From Chamaecrista fasciculata (lineage: Eukaryota > Streptophyta > Magnoliopsida > Fabales > Fabaceae): a stretch of 64,000 nt of DNA. Under the pieces are notes generated by a model. It was not told the origin of the DNA. It saw only the letters and a program-made list of their open reading frames with translations, and made no database searches. The stretch covers positions 1 to 64,000 of the forward strand of contig QANZ01023174.1 in the NCBI GenBank assembly GCA_003254925.1. Direction: 5' to 3'. This document shows positions 50,505 through 61,214 of this stretch, piece after piece. The position numbers and the translations under genes are program-made. Positions within the stretch are counted from its first letter, which is position 1; each line of letters opens with the position of its first letter.

Positions 50505-50819
50505 ACTCTAATACAATCAATTATCCATCACAAGAACAAAATGGTCATTTACCTCAACATTGGGCTAAATTGTCATTTTGTTCAAATCATTTAGGGCTGA
50601 AATTAATATTTTAGCCATACTTTCTTCTCTTCATACTCTTTCTCTCTCTCGTCTCTCCCTCTCTAGTCTTTGAGCATCATAAGCATGGTGAGGAATATAA
50701 TTGTGAATCAATTAATATAGAATAAAACAACATTCACGGTTATATACATCGTTATATACATCGATGAATGTTGTTTTAAACTCATATGGTGCTTTATTTT
50801 ATAACCGTGAATGTTCTTT

Positions 50820-51215
50820 CCAGTATATTTCTCCGGAGACGCCATCGGCACCGACGTCGGAAATTTCACCGGAAACCTCCGATTTGAACCAAAACCAAAA
50901 CAAGCACAAGCAGAATTAGGACTTCGAGATGAAGAAGAACACGACGACGACGACGAAGAAGAGGATGATTTCGAAATAGGCGATGACGGCGACAGTAACG
51001 GCGATACCGATGGCGGCGGCGACGGAGAAATCTTGTTGAGCGACTTCGGCGGCGAAAGAAATGCTCTGATCTTCAACGAAGAGGTGGAAGACACAACACA
51101 ATCGTATTCCTCGATGAGATTTGCTAGATCTTCGTCGGATTTGATGGAAACCAAAGCGTCGAGATCTTCGGTAGGCAATTGGCAACGAAGGCTAACATCT
51201 GAGCAAATAGATAGA
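50820..51215 (-). pseudogene. Captured fragment of a PB1-domain protein gene
   Basis: On the minus strand the frame reads CQLPTEDLDALVSIKSDEDL followed by ANLIEEYDCV, the second half of a plant-type PB1 domain, then SLKIRAFLSPPKS and a Ser-rich low-complexity region, then FPTSVPMASPEKY. The N-terminal half of the PB1 domain is missing and the frame begins and ends in transposon sequence. The piece lies inside mirrored transposon DNA, so I read it as captured. It is much more GC-rich than its surroundings. An antisense frame on the plus strand (50811-51218) is a shadow. Confidence 0.75.
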
Positions 51216-51932
51216 TGAATTGAGAATGACATTGATTAATTGAACAATCAATTTAGGTTGAAATTGAACAATAGCTCTATCAAATTACACAAAATTAATT
51301 CCATCAATTTATGTTTTGTTAAAGAGAGAGACGAGACGAGAGGGGAAGAGAGAGACCAGAGAGGGAGAGACGAGAGAGAGAGAGAATGATTATGCCAAAT
51401 TGAAATATTATTTCGGGTCCATAGTCATTTTTTTCATTCTCTCTCATCTGATGCGAAACAGTGGACCGTTTTTTTCAGTGGTCCACCAAATGTCGGGGCC
51501 TGATTCGAAAAAATGATACATTTTAGTCCTTTTGGTCCACCATTTCGTAGGCAAAAATGAGTTTGGTCGACCAAACAAAATAATCACCTCCAAAGTTGCA
51601 TATGATTATAATCATAATTTCATGCTTTCCAAGGCAAACATTGACATAATTTATTTTTTTTAAGCAACAATCACATCCAAACACACTTTGATTATAATCA
51701 AATCACATCTTACTTTTTCCAACTTTTTCTTCCATTTCTACCCCTATTCAATTTATCAATTTCCTTACCCTTCTATCTACCAACCACAATCATTACATAC
51801 CCATTTCAATAATTTCACACCAAATAATCAACTTTCATCCAAACACCAATACACAAATAATCAACTTTGATTATAATCATACTCTGATTATAATCAGAGC
51901 AAATTTTATTATAAGCGCAAACGAACTGACCC

Positions 51933-52683
51933 TACGTATTTGACTTGGACCATTTTTATGAATTTGAATCCTACTCTTCAAACTTCAATGAAATTTTAGT
52001 TAACAAAAGTCAGCATTAGAACTAAGAATATCCACATCTAAGCTTCAGATAAGGTCCTCTGAAAGTAAAAAAATATATCATATACTAGAATTATAGTCCA
52101 GTCATGGAGATCTCCAAATTTTATAGACATGTGTAAACATAACAAAACAAGCTTCCAAACAACAAGGTGATGCAAAGCAGAAAATCTGAAGGCAATAATC
52201 AGAAGAAAAAAAAAAATGCAGACGTTAGGTTATCATATTTTTAACCCAAAGAGAGGATTAACAAAATGGCAAATTCTGAGTCAGGACAACAGTCACCAAA
52301 AAGCCAAAGCAACTCGTATTCAACAAATAATCTTTCCAGATGATGAAAAAGCAACTATAGCAACACTGGAAATATAAATGAAGATGGAGGCGAACATAAA
52401 ACTAATGAGAACTTGATCTTACAATTTTTAACTACAATTCCCAGATAGTTTGATCAACAACAAGGAAATGAGGTAAAGAACACATACATTTACAGAAACC
52501 AGACATCAGCAACCCAAAATTTGAAGAGGGAAACTTATCAGTTGAAAGGAAAAGAAAATACAAAAATTAATGCAAATGAACAGCAAAATTACAAAAGAAA
52601 AAACTATAGATGTTTATAAGGACAATTTAAAAAAACATCTGGCAGAAAACTATATACTAGTTTGAAGTAAATAATAGAATTGT
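51933..52683. other. Intergenic DNA, including the probable eEF2 3' UTR
   Basis: No exon is seen. The right-hand part next to 52684 should hold the eEF2 3' UTR on the minus strand. Confidence 0.5.
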
Positions 52684-55610
52684 TTAAAGCCTGTCCTCAT
52701 ATTCTGAGAGTGGAGTCATCTGCTCCTTCAAGCCCTTCCTCTTGCGAATGTCAGCGACAAGCTGTGCGGCTTGGGATCCAGGCTCTGTTGGGTCTGACGA
52801 CATCATATCCCAGTGATCAAACACACTCTGAGGGAAAGCCTGCCCTGATGTTGCAGCCCTCAATGTGCCAGAGAACCCGAAAGACTCGATGACGGGAAGG
52901 TATGCCTTAATGTTGTAAAGTGGTGTGCCAGGCCTCTGCATTTCCTCAAAGACATGTCCACGTTTTTGGTTAAGCACGCTGTAGATTCCGCCAAGAGCCT
53001 GCTCAGGAGCCTGGATTTCAACCAGGTAAACCGGCTCGAGAAGCCTAGGCTTGGCAGTCAATTGGGAAGCATAGAAAACTCTCCTTGCAGTAGGGATGAT
53101 CTGACCACCACCTCTGTGGATAGCATCAGCATGAAGAACAACATCGCAGACTTCAAAACATATGGCCCTCATGTTCTCTTCAGCCAATGCACCTTCCTTT
53201 GACGCCCACTGGAACCCTGCAACCACTGAGTCCTTGATTTCATTCAGGTACTGCACTCCCTTACACATATCCACCACCATGTTTGGTCCAAGGGTCTCAG
53301 GTCCAAAACACCAAATTTTCTTAGCAAGATCCTTGTCCCAACCAAACTCTTCGGATAAGATTTTAGAACGAACTTTGGGGTCATCCCTTGGTCCAATTTT
53401 GCCATCATCAATTGCCTCAGCAAGCCCCTCCTCCATGGGCCTAGCTTCCATGTACAAACGATTGTGCTTGTTGGGTGACTTGCTCATCACAGTACGACAA
53501 GATCTCTCAAGGACAGTCTCACGGAAAGACACAACAGGGTCAGACTTGATAATCTCAGCCCCACCCATGAAATCTTCCTGCAAGTCCTTCAAACAGATCT
53601 CAAGGTGAAGTTCTCCAGCCCCAGCAACAATGTGCTCTCCTGACTCCTCAATAGTACAAACCACCATAGGATCTGACTTGGCCAGCCTCTTAAGACCTTC
53701 AACAAGCTTGGGAAGATCTGATGCAACCTTGCACTGAACAGCAACACGAACCACAGGAGAGACAGAAAACTTCATAGCCCGAATGGGGTGGGCATCAACT
53801 TCCTTCTCATTTGTTAAGGTAGCATTCTTGGTAATAAATTGATCCAGACCAACCATCGCAACCGTGTTGCCACAAGGCACATCCTCAACAGTTTCTTGCC
53901 TCTTTCCCATCCAAATCACAGTTCTTTGCACACTCTTAACATACAAATCTTTCTTCTCTCCTGGGACATAGTTTGGTCCCATAATTCTGACCTTCATACC
54001 AGTAGCGACCTTACCAGAGAAGACACGGCCAAAAGCGTAAAACCTACCCTTATCAGATGCAGGAATCATCTTTGATACATAAAGCATCAGAGGCCCATCA
54101 GGATCACAATTCCTAATAGAAGTAGCATAAGCATCATCAAGAGGACCCTCATACAAATTCTCAACACGGTACTTTTGGGCTTTTGCTGGTGAGGGAAGAT
54201 GATATATCATCATTTCCAGCAGTGCGGTACTTGCTGGTAGCCATGTTTGCATCACACGTTTCATCAAAGCTTTACCCATCAACTCCTTCTCATCAGATTT
54301 CATGGTGACTCCAAGCTTTTGCAACATAGGCCACAACTTATCCTTCTGGTCATTCATACAGGTGCTGATTATCTGCTTGATGGGCTCATAACAGAACTGA
54401 ACAAACCCGCGCTTGCAAGTAGGAGAACCAGTACTCTTGGTTGTCCATTTCTTCGTGGTTGGATCAAAGAAGTTCTCACCCCAGAGCCTTTCCATCATCT
54501 TTGACTCGTCAACTCCAAATTTTGAAGCATACATTTTTGCAAAATTGGTAAGAGTAAATGCCCAACCATGCAAACCGGCAGAAAAAGCAACTGTTCCTTT
54601 TTCTGGGTAAACCTGGACATCTCCAAGGAGAGGATCTTCATATGTAGCCATGATCACATTAGCATTCTCAATAACCCTCTGAAATGTCTGGTAAGCCTCC
54701 TCTCCATCCACCTGGAGCTCAAGGAAGCACCTGTCCATCTTATTAACAGTCAAAACAGGCCTAATCCTTTCTCCAAGGGCCTGTCTCAGCACAGTTTCTG
54801 TCTGGACGCACACACCCTCAACACAATCCACTACCACTAACGCTCCATCAGTGATGCGAAGTGCGGCTGTGACCTCAGATGAGAAGTCCACGTGACCAGG
54901 GGAGTCAATCAAATTTATGAGATATTCATTCCCTTTCCTTTCTCCCTTGAAACTCTTGAGAGATTCATCAGTCATTTCATAGTAGAGAGAGATCCCCGTA
55001 GACTTAATTGTGATACCACGCTCAGCTTCATCTGCTCGGGTATCAGTCATCCTTACGTCACCTGCCACTTCTTGGGCAATAATACCAGCAGCAGCCACAA
55101 GAGAATCCGTGAGAGTTGATTTTCCTGCATTAGGAAAGCCAAACAATAAAGTTTTATCCAGTCTAGAAAATAAAAGTAATTATAAAACACGATAAATAAA
55201 CATAATATTAAAGAACTAAATTGATAGCATCAATTATATCCTATTATGTACTGAAAAGGGTTTAATCAAATTTTAATTGATCCTTCAGCAACTACAGAAG
55301 GCTTTCCTAAATGACAAATATCTTTTGTCTCACAAGAGATAAGAGATAACATCATAAAAAAATCTGGGAATGCATCAGAGAGAAAGTAACCAAAAAAGAT
55401 GAAAGCTGTGCATATCAATACATACCATGATCAACATGTGCAATAACAGACATATTACGAATATTGTGCTTTAAGTCCATGATACGACGAAGTTCTTCAG
55501 CTGTGAACTTCACCTGCACATCAAGATACAACAATTGTCAACTCAAATTGTGCCCAACCAATAAAAATTCAAAAGCCGAAATACAGAAGCAATTGTTTTT
55601 AACTTACCAT
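52684..55610 (-). CDS. eEF2: Eukaryotic elongation factor 2 (eEF2)
   Basis: eEF2 is the cytosolic GTPase that moves tRNA and mRNA through the ribosome after peptide-bond formation. Three minus-strand coding exons join in phase: 55608-55610 (the ATG alone), 55426-55513 and 52684-55124, total 843 aa, the standard plant length. Visible motifs: P-loop AHVDHGKST, made by the exon 2/3 join; switch [25 protein letters not shown]; and the diphthamide loop DAIHRGGGQ near residue 700. The C-terminus is [15 protein letters not shown]. The first intron directly follows the start codon (ATG|GTAAGT). The ATG-containing exon must carry the 5' UTR, with a likely further leader exon near 56480-56560. A longer in-frame reading MFGFPNA before GKST comes from intron 2 and is not part of the protein. 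No break seen. Confidence 0.97.
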
Positions 55611-55780
55611 CTTGACTTGTCTTTATTTAACGCAAAAGAATGAGTCTCTCTACGCTTGAAATAGTATAAGGCTGCTAAAGACAAAGAACCAAGAAGTTTT
55701 AGCCAGTGTATTAGACAGTCCAAGTGCAGAAAAAGCAATAATGGCAATCACGCTAAATTAATCCAGTTGCCAAAAAAAAA

Positions 55781-56094
55781 GGCCAAAGTGCAAATTCGGT
55801 CTCATATCTTTTTCTCAGTCCTGTATCTTTTTTTGTTGCACTTTTGGTCCTATATCCTTGCAAAAAGTCCCAATTTTGATCCCATACCATTTGGTTAAGT
55901 TGCGGAACTGGTCCCAAAGACATAGGACCAATTCTGCAATTGACCAAAAGATATGAGACCAAATCTGCAACAAAATAAGATATGGGACCAAATTGGGAAC
56001 TGACCCAAAGATATGGGACCAAAAGTGCAAAAAAAAATATGGGACCAAATTGGGAATTAAGCAAAAGATATGAGACCAAATTTGCACTTTGACC
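55781..56094. mobile_element. Mutator-like MITE (GGCYWAAGTGCA family), copy 7, upstream of the eEF2 ATG
   Basis: The ends are GGCCAAAGTGCAAATTCGG and AAATTTGCACTTTGACC, with GGTCCCATA/TATGGGACC motifs. The flanks CAAAAAAAA and CAGAAAAAT match at 7 of 9 positions. It sits 170 bp upstream of the eEF2 start codon, in the promoter or more probably in a 5' UTR intron. Confidence 0.75.
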
Positions 56095-57044
56095 CAGAAA
56101 AATAAGATAAAATCCCATGAGATTACCAAAAACGAGTTGCAACTAACAAAGGAATCGTGAAGATAAACCAAGTTCGACCCATCAGTTCAAATTACTAATA
56201 CATCTAAAATGTATCAACCTACAACTAAAACAATAACTGACTTCTTAGAAACTGAAAGTATATGTAAGGATCAATCAACAACCAAAAGTGTTTCAGTTGA
56301 GAATTGAAATCAAAATACCCATAATTCAAAACCGTCAAATCTTTAATACCATAAAGAGGAAAATTTCGTTGTCAGAAGGACGATTACAAAGTAGAAAAAT
56401 CATGATTTTAGGTGCTGGAAGTAAATAGGAAATAGAAATCAAATCAGGAATCAGAAACAAGGTAAACGCTAGAAGGGTTAATCAGAAAACAGACCTAGAG
56501 GGAAGAGAGAGACGAGTAGAACAGTGCTGTCTGTATTCTACTCTCTATCAGCACAGTACAGAGAGATGCTTGAAGAAAAAGAAATGTAGAATTGGGATAT
56601 TTTGAGAGGTATATTCCTTATTCCTCCTTATAGCGTCGCAAGCAATTGGCTTTTTTTGACTTTTGACATATTGCTTTGAGGCGGGTCACACAAGAAATTA
56701 CAAGTTAGAACCATCGCATGCTTCAGACTTCAAAATAACGTTGGGGACCATTAGAAATAGATCAAAACTTCAAATTGGTCCCAGAAATATGGGGGTAGAT
56801 TTCAAATTAGTCATAAATATTTTCGTTTGTTTCAAATTAATTATATATATATTTTTATGGTTTCTCAAGTTGATTCTAAATTATTGAATATAAGTATATT
56901 TCGCTTATTTCAAGTTCGAATATATCACTACAGAGTAACAGATTATTTTTTATGAATGTTTTTCTATTTAATTGTATCTATGGACAAATAAATCAAATTG
57001 GGTCTTTAAAACGGCTGCTTATTTCATGGTAAAAAAGTAAAGTG
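56095..57044. other. Probable eEF2 leader and promoter region, then AT-rich DNA
   Basis: On the minus strand CT-rich leader-like sequence at about 56560-56490 (CTACTCGTCTCTCTCTTCCC) lies downstream of a CTATAAGG TATA-like word near 56630. This suggests transcription starts around 56560-56600, giving a 5' UTR intron of roughly 0.9 kb. It is an inference; no transcript evidence is in the sequence. Confidence 0.4.
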
Positions 57045-57371
57045 CTAGGAAGCATGGACACTTCATTTTGAGGGCGTGTCGCCGTGTCAGACACGTGTCA
57101 GTGTCCGACACCCGTACGACACCGACAAGACACATATTCACAAATTTTAGAATATAAATCAAATTTTTATAACTTTAACATGACAGACAAAATAAAATAA
57201 TAGTAGATATGACATATATTATGAATAAAAATTGTAATTTTAAATTTTTCATTAAAAATTATGAATATTTAATTATTTTTATATATAAATATATGCCGTG
57301 TCGTGTCATGTAATTTTGAAAGTTTGGCGTGTCGCTGTGTCCGTGTCCGTGTCAGTGTCCATACTTTATAG
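57045..57371. mobile_element. hAT-like MITE (GTGTC-rich family), well-preserved copy
   Basis: It begins CTAGGAAGCATGGACACTTC and ends AGTGTCCATACTTTATAG, with a perfect 8-bp duplication GTAAAGTG at 57037-57044 and 57372-57379. The internal wording is nearly identical to 50160-50504 over the GTGTCGCCGTGTCAGACACG region. Confidence 0.88.
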
Positions 57372-57379
57372 GTAAAGTG

Positions 57380-58006
57380 GATCATGTTTACTCTTTTTAG
57401 GTATAAATGAGTTCCAAAATATATATTAACTCTTAAAAATTGTTTCTCTGTTAAATTGAAAGATCAACAAATAAAATCAAATTATCTTTTAAAAATACAT
57501 TAGAGACTTTATTTTAAGAATTTTTCATTTTTAATCTCAAAATGATTTAAACCCATAATTTTTGTTTTAATTTTGCAATTAATTAATTTAAATATAAAAT
57601 AAATTTTTAAATCGTTAAATTCAACTGTCCAAATTATTATTTATTAATTTGACTAAATAAATTTTCAATCAATTGATTAAAAAAAATAGTTCAAATTGAT
57701 ATTAACAATTCAATTTAAAAAGTTTGCTCACACAAAGAAAATTTAAATTTATACTAAGTGAACTAATTAATTTTTGAATATCTAAAATATATGGTTTGGT
57801 TTTTAAAATATTTCAATTATCAACTATTTGGTCCCTAAATTTGAATTAATTTTATACTTTTTAATATTTGAATTTATACTAAACTAATATTATTTTGTTC
57901 TTGAATTTGAATTAACTTTATATTTTTTTAGTACATGAATTTGTATTAAATTATACTATTTGGTCTTTGGATTTGACTAAATGTTCAAATTATTCACAAT
58001 TACAAT
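57380..58006. repeat. AT-rich DNA ending in GGTCC fold-back fragment
   Basis: From about 57790 it repeats the TTGGTCCCTAAATTTGAATTAATTTTATAC type wording also seen at 3240-4130. It stops abruptly at the family X LTR start (58007). No gene is seen. Confidence 0.5.
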
Positions 58007-58611
58007 TGATACATCACTATTTGGGCGTACGCCTTAATAGCCCCCGAACCGGGCACCTTCCCCCCTCCAAATCCCACAAGGCGCACTCAAGCCACGCAGG
58101 CGCCCTCATCACACTTAGGGGCGGTCGCGCTCCATCCCGGGTCACAGCGCGCGCCTCCAGACCAACACGTGGTCACCCACGACTGCCTTGCCCCGCAAAC
58201 CTCGCTGGGGGAGATCATGGGTCACGGCCTGAGTCACACCCACGTTCTCCAGTCTCCTGGCGCCCGCCTAGTGGCACTACACGCAATCACCCACGATTGC
58301 CTTGCTTCGCAAATCTGAGTCTCCACCACCTCCGCTGGTGGAGATCGTGCCTGGCTACGTGGTGCGCCCTACACGCTGGCCACCACTCTCCCCCTGCTCT
58401 ATAAATAGGGCCCAACTCAACAGTCTAAGGTTAGCTACTCTTTACCTCTCAGAATTCTCTCACTCTCATATCTCTCATACACTAACTTGAGCGTCGGAGT
58501 ATTCTTCGCAGGGCCCTCTGTGAAGTTCTTGCAGATACTTGGACGATCAACTCGCTCTTGCAGCCTACATCCGTTGAACTAGGTAAGTGCAATCCATTTT
58601 CTAGTTTATCA
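58007..58611 (+). mobile_element. Gypsy-type LTR, family X, copy 3 (5' LTR)
   Basis: 605 bp from TGATACATCACTATTTGG to CTAGTTTATCA, matching the copies at 2583 and 19319. A CTCTATAAATAG promoter word lies near 58397. It is GC-rich against AT-rich flanks. Confidence 0.88.
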
Positions 58612-58612
58612 T

Positions 58613-58630
58613 TGGCGCCGTCTGTGGGGA
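58613..58630 (+). promoter_or_regulatory. Primer binding site
   Basis: TGGCGCCGTCTGTGGGGA follows the LTR end after one T. The leading TGG is complementary to a tRNA CCA end, and TGGCGCCG starts are common in plant gypsy elements. Confidence 0.85.
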
Positions 58631-58744
58631 ATCCCTCCTCACCTGTTACATTCAACGAGCCCTCGCGCTCGCCTTTTCTCGCTTTTTTACAAAAGCTAAC
58701 TCACCAACGTTTACCTCGTTGAACTAGGTGACTCTCACTTTGCT

Positions 58745-60081
58745 ATGGCTCACGACGACTCCCTTCGCGATCCCCTTTTGGATGATCCCTTTGACTCCCA
58801 GGAGCACGCCCCTTGATCTCAAGAGGACCAAGAACAGGAGGAACACCGGGAAGAGGGAGAACCCTCTCGAGTAGCGCCACCTGCGACCGGGATGGGTGCC
58901 ACGGGCCAAACTTTCCAAGCTATGGACATCATGTCCATCTTTCGTGGAATGATGAAGGAACAGACGGAATCTCTTCGTCGCGAATTCCAGAGTCTCTCTG
59001 TCCACAGCACACCAACAGGGACACCTCAAGGGTCGAATCCCGCTCGCCGCAACACAACGGCTGGCTCGGCCCAAGACAATCCGCCCGTCGCTGGTTTCGA
59101 GGATGAGCCGGGCACCTTTATCCCCCAGAAGGGACCCTTCGCCTTGTCCATCCAGCGTGATATTGTCCCACAGGGCTTTAAGATGCCCGTCAAAATGGCG
59201 CCTTATGAACCAGTCGCAGACCCAAACCTGCACCTGAAGGCGTTCCACGCGAATGTCCAGCTGGCGTCCCTCACAGAGGGAAAGAAATTCAAACTCTTTC
59301 CCACCACACTCGGCCAGGAAGGACTCCACTGGTACGCCCGCCTGCCGGATTACTTTATCAGCACCTTTGATGAGCTGGAGGCCGCCTTTCTCAAGCGCTT
59401 TGCCACCAGTATTGTCTATAAGAAGCCGTCAACCGTCATGGCGGACCTCATTCAAGGCTCCAGCGAGAGCCTCCGTGACTTCCTCAAGCGTTTTTCCGAG
59501 CGCTGTCATGAAGTGGAAGACCTGGAAGACAGTGTGGCCATTCACGCCTTCAAACAGGGCCTTCGCCCGGGAAACGTCTCCAATGAGTTGGCGCTCACCA
59601 ACCCGAAGACCCTGGACGCGTTGCTGAAGCAAGTCCGTGACTTCATACTTAAGGAGGACAACCAGGTCGCCTCCAAGAGCCGTTTCAGTAAGCTCAAGGA
59701 TATGCAGAACAGTCAGTCAAGCAGCCGGACCCAAAACGGCAATGGGAACGATAGCGGGAAATGGAAGAGGCACGACCGCCCTTCCAGCTCATCACAAGGG
59801 TCCCTGCGCACGCCTTTCACCGGCAAATTCACGACCTATCACATTCTCACTGTCTCTAGATCAGAGATTTGACGCGCATGTGGCTCACTCGACTTCTTCC
59901 CGATAGCCAAGCCACTCCTTGTCAAGACTGGCCGCCCAAGGGATACCAACAAGCATTGCCGGTACCATAACGGCTACGGCCATACCACCTATGAATGCAT
60001 CTCTTTGAAAGATGCCATTGAACAGCTGATCCGCGACGGCCACTTGGCCGAATACAAACAAAAGAAAAAGGCCAGAATCTG
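58745..60081 (+). pseudogene. Gypsy gag (capsid and zinc knuckle), broken
   Basis: A single frame from ATG 58745 (MAHDDSLRDPLLDD) carries in-frame TGA codons at about 58814 and 59870. Between these the frame 58892-59872 shows the retrotransposon gag block (EGLHWYARLPDYFISTFDEL, FLKRFSERCHEVEDLEDSVA, FKQGLRPG, VRDFILKED). After the second stop the same frame gives a zinc knuckle CRYHNGYGHTTYEC, followed by SLKDAIEQLIRDGHL. Gag coats the RNA genome in the cytoplasmic particle. With two stops it cannot give full-length protein, and the protease that follows is in another frame. Confidence 0.88.
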
Positions 60082-60167
60082 ATGGGGACGCTTCCCATCA
60101 GAAGAATAGGAAAGTTGCCGAGAACGGGAGCGGCGGTACCAAGCACTCTGAGGCGCCCGCCAAAAAC

Positions 60168-60902
60168 GTGATAAACACCATCTCTGGTGGGATTCACAGG
60201 CACAAGACCCCCCATAACTGCAAAAACATCATGCGGTCGATCATGTGTATGCACTACACGAGCAACAAACGCTCCCATGAGGACATCCACGCGCCTATCA
60301 CCTTCACCCACGATGAGCTGAAGCCCGTTGAATACGACGAGCCCATGGTCATCACGGCACGTATTGGTGAGGTCAACGTGCGGCGAATCTTGGTGGACCA
60401 AGGATCATCCTCGAACATCCTCTACTTCCACGCCTTCGAACACTTGGGCATCCCCCTTGGCGCCCTCAAGCCTTTCAATGAGCCACTGATCGGCTTCGCC
60501 GGGACCAGGACGCCCGCTGAAGGAGTTCTCGAGACTAAGCTCACCCTAGAGGGCGATGGCGAGCCTCCCAGAACATCTGCTATTTATGCCAGCTTCATCG
60601 TTGTAGCCGCACCATCCGCCTACAACGCCATCCTCGGCCGCTCCAGCCTCAACGCCTTCAGAGCCGTGATCTCCACCGCTCATCTACTCATGAAATTCCC
60701 CACTCGCTGGGGGACAGCAAGTATCCGAGGCGATCAACTTGAGGGCTGCCGATGCTACGCAACAAGCCTCGCCCGAGTCATGATTGACCCCGGGTACCAT
60801 ACTCGCCAAGCCGTAGAGGGAAAACTAGACCCTCCTCCCCCGGAGCCCGCCGAAGAGGATGCAGACACGAGCGCATCAGAAATCACGGACCTCCGCGACG
60901 AG
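60168..60902 (+). pseudogene. Gypsy aspartic protease domain
   Basis: The frame shows VNVRRILVDQGSSSNILY, where D-Q-G-S-S occupies the usual D-S/T-G catalytic loop, a variant common in this plant gypsy lineage. It continues ALKPFNEPLIGFAGTRTPAE and AYNAILGRSSLNAFRAVIST. It is out of frame with gag by one base, and its frame ends a few codons after the apparent splice donor at 60903. Confidence 0.85.
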
Positions 60903-61214
60903 GTATGCCACGCCAGTGGCTGATGCCCCTTGGATCAGCAGCTAACTCTAATGGGTGGACTAGCCGCCCGGCCTTAAGATTAGTTGCAGTTTTTCCATTT
61001 CATGTCTATTATGTTCTGTTAGTTTTCCCTTTTCCCTAAAATGCTTAAGGCCCCCCCTTTCTGTCATTTTCATGTACGTTCCGACCTACTCATGGCGGGC
61101 GCATTATTTAATTAATGAAATCACATTCCNGGCGGGCGCATTATTTAATGAATGAAATCATTTTCCATTACAAGATCTTCTCTTTACTTACACGTATCTT
61201 GTCTCACATCTTAG
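60903..61214 (+). other. Apparent intron between protease and reverse transcriptase
   Basis: A donor GACGAG|GTATGC and an acceptor CATCTTAG|GTCGAG bound 312 bp with several stops. Removing it joins the two reading frames in phase (…DLRDE to VEDARPTPSDAL…). An intron at this place is described for Ogre and related Tat elements. Two copies of a 36-bp block starting GGCGGGCGCATTATTTAAT lie inside (61094-61129 and 61131-61166), separated by one N. Confidence 0.7.

Larger units (their letters stand above)
49989..51932. mobile_element. TIR transposon carrying a PB1 gene fragment (Pack-type)
   Basis: The left terminus GGCCCAGTTTGTTTGCGCTT is matched inverted by AAGCGCAAACGAACTGACCC at the right, followed inside by GATTATAATC repeats on both sides. 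TA dinucleotides flank both ends (49987-49988 and 51933-51934). Inside are a nested MITE (50160-50504), CT-rich and AG-rich blocks mirrored at about 50625-50670 and 51320-51385, and a host-gene fragment. No transposase is present. The ends resemble Harbinger/Tourist or another TA-type superfamily; this assignment is tentative. Confidence 0.75.

Noticed and set aside
50811..51218. 135-codon plus-strand frame with an acidic EEEHDDDDEEEDDFEIGDD tract
   Set aside because: It is the antisense of the PB1 fragment; the acidic run is the complement of the Ser-rich codons, and only the minus strand gives a known domain.
55126..55146. In-frame MFGFPNA start of the long eEF2 frame
   Set aside because: Those codons are the polypyrimidine end and acceptor of intron 2; the true P-loop AHVDHGKST is completed by exon 2 at 55426-55513.
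58724..59329. 201-codon minus-strand frame
   Set aside because: It lies antisense to the gypsy gag, whose plus-strand reading has clear gag motifs; GC-rich coding DNA commonly leaves such shadows.
59922..60401. 159-codon minus-strand frame
   Set aside because: Antisense of the gypsy zinc-knuckle and protease region with no domain of its own.
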